Part shown: piece by piece, positions 5,972 through 8,729 of the stretch
How positions within the stretch are numbered: position 1 is the first letter of the stretch
Layout of the letters: every line of letters starts with the position of its first letter
NCBI GenBank assembly: GCA_945834545.1
Contig: CAMAHO010000091.1
Location: 1 to 8,729 of the forward strand
Source: an uncultured Lachnospiraceae bacterium
Lineage (GTDB): Bacteria; Bacillota; Clostridia; Lachnospirales; Lachnospiraceae
Direction: 5' to 3'
DNA length: 8,729 nucleotides
The notes under the pieces: generated by a model
Told to the model about the DNA's origin: nothing
Databases searched by the model: none
The model's input: only the letters and a program-made list of their open reading frames with translations
Translations under genes and position numbers: made by a program

Positions 5972-6019
5972 GCCTCCTAAAATACAATTTGTTTGTAATT
6001 TAGGAGGCGTTTTTTATTT
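5972..6019 (+). terminator. intrinsic terminator of the exporter operon
   Basis: GCCTCCTAAA (5972-5981) pairs perfectly over 10 bp with TTTAGGAGGC (5999-6008), and a T-rich tract (6010-6019) follows at once. It is a strong rho-independent terminator on the plus strand, closing the exporter operon and its decayed tail. The minus strand lacks a T-run. Confidence 0.92.
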
Positions 6020-6180
6020 GCTGTACTGTTCAAATGCCAATCCAAGCAGTCGCTCAACCTGATTTACCATGAACAGAGGAATAGCTCCACAAAATATTTA
6101 CATAAGTTTCTTTTTTGCGTGTTTCAGATTTTACATGGCATTGATAAGATGCCAATGAACTAAAAAATGGAAATAACGAA
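6020..6180. other. intergenic leader before alkaline phosphatase gene
   Basis: No certain gene lies here. On the minus strand an open stretch (6097-6014) would encode a short protein-like tail containing MVNQVERLLGLAFEQYSK, with its stop inside the preceding terminator T-run. It could be a gene remnant or chance. On the plus strand TTTACAT occurs at 6097-6103 and 6130-6136, 33 bp apart. A 6-bp hairpin, TGGCAT (6136-6141) with ATGCCA (6149-6154), overlaps the second. These might be regulator sites for the phosphatase gene, but no clear -35/-10 pair was found. Confidence 0.3.
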
Positions 6181-6192
6181 AAGGAGATTATG

Positions 6193-7800
6193 ATGAATTT
6201 TAAGAAAGTATTGTGTAGTTCATTAGGTTTGGTACTCACTATGGGTATGATTGCTTGTACAGCACCGGCTTCCACAGATGTGGTGAATGAGAAAGAGTCT
6301 GAATTTGTATCTGAGGTGTCAAGTGAAGCAGTTGAAAGCAAGACAGAGGAAGAAAATAAAGTAGAGGAGCAGATTCAAACAGCACCTAAATATGTGTTCC
6401 TGTTTATTGGCGATGGAATGAGTTATCCTCAGTTCCAGGCGGCAGCTGATTATTTGGGAGCTATGGCAGACGGCGATTATAGAGCGGCTCTTCCAAGCAC
6501 AAACTACGACACCAGAGGCGGGGCTGTGTTGGATGGACCTGTACGCCTTAACTTTATGGATTTTGAAGTGGCTGGTTCTGCAATAACCTATGACTCCTGT
6601 AGCTTTGCACCGGATTCTGCTTCCACAGCAACTTCTATTGCAACCGGTAAAAAGACCTATTCAGGTATGATTAATGTGGATGAAAGTGGAGCGGTAGCCT
6701 ACGAAACAATCGCTGAGAAATTACATAATCAAAAAGGCTGGAAGGTTGGTGTGATTAGCTCTGTCAACTTAAATCATGCTACTCCGGCGGCATTTTATGC
6801 TCATCAGGCAAGCAGAAATAATTACTATGAGATTGGCGAAGAACTGATAAAATCCAATTTTGAGTATTTTGCAGGTGGCGGATTAAAGAAGATAACCGGT
6901 CCGGATAAGGATAAGACAAGTTTGTATGACTTGGCAACCGAGGCGGGATACAAGGTCACATTTACACAGGCAGATGCTGAAAAGGTAAGTGCCGACGATG
7001 GTAAGGTGATTCTGATTGACGAGCATTTGGCAGATTCAGATGCAATGGACTATGATATGGACCGTGAGAGCGGGGAGTGGTCGTTAGCAGATTATGTGTC
7101 AAAGGGAATTGAGGTTTTGGACAATGAAACCGGCTTTTTTATGATGTGTGAAGGTGGAAAAATTGACTGGGCCTGTCATGCAAACGATGCAGGAGCGACT
7201 GTAACAGATACCCTTGCCATGGCGGATGCTGTTCAGGTTGCGATTGATTTTGCAGCCAAGAATCCGGATGAAACATTGATTCTTGTAACGGGAGACCATG
7301 AGACCGGTGGTTTAACCATTGGATTTGCAGGGACAGATTACGATACTTATTTGGATATGTTGGCAAATCAAAAGATCTCTTACGCCCAGTTTGATGAGCA
7401 GTATGTGAACAATTATAAAGAGAACGGAACTTCCTTTGAAGATGCTATGAAGGATGTGGAGAGCTTATTTGGGTTAAAACTTGAGGGAGAAGATGGAGAC
7501 CGCTTGGTATTAACAGAGTATGAAACAGAAAGACTTCGTGCAGCATATGATTTGATTTTAGCCGATGAAGCTGTTGAATACTCTCAGGAACAGAAGGTGT
7601 TATATGGTGGCTATAACCCATTTTCTGTGACTGTAACCCATATTTTAAACAATAAATCAGGGGTTGACTTTACCAGCTATTCCCATACCGGGTTACCTGT
7701 GGCGGTATTTGCGAAGGGAAATGGAGCTGATCGGTTTAAAGGCTATTATGACAATACCGAAATCTTTAATAATCTGGCTTCATTGCTCGATGTAAAATAA
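6193..7800 (+). CDS. alkaline phosphatase, surface lipoprotein
   Basis: This enzyme hydrolyses phosphate monoesters outside the membrane to scavenge phosphate. Residues 1-21 are a lipoprotein signal peptide ending in a MIAC lipobox with Cys22 as the lipidated residue. A Glu/Ser-rich linker follows (about 29-63), then the catalytic domain. Numbered from ATG 6193, Asp74 (IGDGMS) is a metal ligand, Ser142 (PDSAST) is the nucleophile, and His195/Thr197 lie in NHATPAAF. Arg208 would bind phosphate. Glu320, Asp325 and His329 lie in EGGKIDWACH, Asp368/His369 in GDHETGG, and His498 in YSHTGLP. The set is complete. His195 and Trp326 replace the Asp153 and Lys328 of the E. coli enzyme, as in Bacillus alkaline phosphatases. 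AAGGAG at 6181-6186 is 6 nt from ATG 6193 and only 3 nt from ATG 6190, so I prefer the second. The product has 535 residues, normal for the family. Phosphate-starvation control is likely but not proven. Confidence 0.95.
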   Translation: MNFKKVLCSSLGLVLTMGMIACTAPASTDVVNEKESEFVSEVSSEAVESKTEEENKVEEQIQTAPKYVFLFIGDGMSYPQFQAAADYLGAMADGDYRAALPSTNYDTRGGAVLDGPVRLNFMDFEVAGSAITYDSCSFAPDSASTATSIATGKKTYSGMINVDESGAVAYETIAEKLHNQKGWKVGVISSVNLNHATPAAFYAHQASRNNYYEIGEELIKSNFEYFAGGGLKKITGPDKDKTSLYDLATEAGYKVTFTQADAEKVSADDGKVILIDEHLADSDAMDYDMDRESGEWSLADYVSKGIEVLDNETGFFMMCEGGKIDWACHANDAGATVTDTLAMADAVQVAIDFAAKNPDETLILVTGDHETGGLTIGFAGTDYDTYLDMLANQKISYAQFDEQYVNNYKENGTSFEDAMKDVESLFGLKLEGEDGDRLVLTEYETERLRAAYDLILADEAVEYSQEQKVLYGGYNPFSVTVTHILNNKSGVDFTSYSHTGLPVAVFAKGNGADRFKGYYDNTEIFNNLASLLDVK

Positions 7801-7818
7801 ATGATGGAAAGTAGATGG

Positions 7819-7842
7819 TACAGGGGGCTTTTGCTCCCTGTA
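7819..7842 (+). terminator. stem-loop after alkaline phosphatase gene
   Basis: TACAGGGGGC (7819-7828) pairs with GCTCCCTGTA (7833-7842) over 10 bp with one G-U pair and a TTTT tetraloop. It starts 18 nt after the stop codon. No proper T-run follows, so it may be a weak or partial terminator, or an mRNA 3'-end stabiliser that lets some transcription reach the YibE/F gene. Confidence 0.6.
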
Positions 7843-7872
7843 TTATGTTATGAAGAAATGGTAGAAAGAATA

Positions 7873-8729
7873 ATGAAAAACAGAACAATAGTACCAGTCT
7901 TTTTGTGGTTTGTAGTCCTGATTGTTTTACTTGTTATACCCACAGGATATGAGAATGCGTTGTCTTATAAGAATGCAGACAGAGTAAAGGCGCTGGTTCT
8001 GACCACAGATGAAAGCAGTATTGTAGATACCGGTTTGGTAAAGAGCGGAGAACAACGATGTATTGTCAGAATTCAGGATGGACGATTTGAGGGGGAAGAG
8101 GTTGTAGCGGTCAATCGATTCAATGGCTCTTTGGCAGAGGATAAGGTGTTCTCGGAAGGAGATGAGGCGTTTGTGGTAGTGAGCCATGCAAATGGGGAAA
8201 TCACTACAGTTTACATGACAGATCATTATCGTATAGATAAAGAGCTTATCTTAGCAGGCTTATTCCTGATTCTGTTATTGTTCTTTGCCAGAGGTACAGG
8301 AGTCAGGGCAATTCTGTCATTTATAGATACCATTCTGATTTTGTGGAAGGTTTTAGTTCCCTGTTTGCTAAAAGGCTGGAATCCGGTTTGGATTTCTTTG
8401 ATCCTGGTTTTACTATTAACTTTTTTGGTTTTAAGTTTGATTTATGGTTTGGACAGAAGATGTTTATCTGCTACCCTGGGCGCCGGGTTAGGTATTTTGG
8501 TAACTGCTGTTTTGGGGTACTTTTTTACTGATATGTTCCAAATTCACGGTGCAGTTATGGAATCCAGTGAAAGCTTATTATATGCAGGCTATCAGTATTT
8601 GGATCTGACTAAGATATTCATAGCATCTATATTCCTGGGATCATCAGGAGCTGTTATGGATTTGTCCGTAGATATTTGTTCATCTGTGTACGAGGTGGTT
8701 CAGAAAAAACCGGATATTGGTACGAAAGA
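7873..8729 (+). CDS. YibE/F family membrane protein (3' end outside window)
   Basis: The open frame runs from ATG 7873 to the right edge without a stop, 285 codons so far. Translation gives an N-terminal membrane helix (about 7-24), an extracytoplasmic beta-rich domain (about 30-118), then several membrane helices near 125-140, 146-164, 171-191, 197-216 and 244-264. YibE/F hallmarks are the FFARGTGVRA turn, LLKGWNPVWISL, the SATLGAGLG helix, ESSESLLYAGYQYLDL, and GSSGAVMDLSVDICSSVYE near the edge. The molecular function of the family is unknown; some relatives are annotated as possible transporters. The ribosome site is weak (GAAAG near 7865), and an in-frame ATG at 7858 is an alternative, so the start is uncertain. 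It lies 72 nt after the phosphatase stop, in the same direction, with only a hairpin between, so partial cotranscription is possible. In related bacteria two YibE/F genes are often adjacent; whether a second follows cannot be seen. Confidence 0.88.
   Translation, partial: MKNRTIVPVFLWFVVLIVLLVIPTGYENALSYKNADRVKALVLTTDESSIVDTGLVKSGEQRCIVRIQDGRFEGEEVVAVNRFNGSLAEDKVFSEGDEAFVVVSHANGEITTVYMTDHYRIDKELILAGLFLILLLFFARGTGVRAILSFIDTILILWKVLVPCLLKGWNPVWISLILVLLLTFLVLSLIYGLDRRCLSATLGAGLGILVTAVLGYFFTDMFQIHGAVMESSESLLYAGYQYLDLTKIFIASIFLGSSGAVMDLSVDICSSVYEVVQKKPDIGTK

Noticed and set aside
7927..8226. 99-codon minus-strand open frame
   Set aside because: Antisense to the extracytoplasmic domain of the YibE/F protein, with no ribosome site or recognisable domain.
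8343..8531. 62-codon plus-strand open frame near the right end
   Set aside because: It lies in another frame of the YibE/F gene, whose own frame is open to the window edge and matches the family.

Overview
The window looks like chromosomal DNA from a low-to-moderate G+C Gram-positive anaerobe, most likely a motile member of the Clostridia (Lachnospiraceae-like). The basis is strong AGGAGG-type ribosome binding sites, a chemoreceptor with a minimal sensor, a lipoprotein alkaline phosphatase of the Bacillus type, a YibE/F membrane protein and a DrrA-type ABC exporter with a CmpB-like partner. The taxon is an inference from gene style, not from a marker gene.

Layout. Bases 1-194 are a leader holding a 21-bp-period direct repeat and a possible promoter. 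It precedes a methyl-accepting chemotaxis protein (195-1598, +). A convergent LURP-one/tubby-like gene (2229-1753, -) shares a bidirectional terminator with it (about 1681-1749). Two copies of a roughly 50-bp stem-loop repeat in the same orientation bracket this small gene: one overlaps the stop codon of the chemoreceptor (1597-1646), the other lies at 2422-2471. The second copy abuts an unidentified, apparently structured stretch (2295-2420). An SRAP-domain DNA-protein crosslink repair protein follows (2525-3121, +).

Bases 3165-5867 form an exporter operon. A promoter with a palindromic, TetR-type operator between its -35 and -10 boxes drives an ABC ATPase (GTG start at 3267), an ABC-2 permease overlapping it, and a CmpB-like membrane protein. 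The operon ends in a broken response-regulator gene that retains only about 26 residues and then runs into the tail of an unrelated small membrane protein, followed by a strong terminator (5972-6019). The permease has an alternative -1-frame tail that ends exactly on the start codon of the next gene, suggesting a lost or recoded C-terminus.

The right part holds an alkaline phosphatase lipoprotein (6193-7800, +), a hairpin, and a YibE/F family membrane protein (7873 to beyond the right edge).

The genes fall into separate functional blocks: chemosensing, a lipid/membrane-associated fold of unknown role, abasic-site DNA repair, regulated efflux, and phosphate scavenging at the cell surface. I did not find a clear new multigene defence or mobile system. 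The most unusual material is non-coding (the repeat pair and the structured stretch) and gene-decay related (the permease tail and the response-regulator fusion).
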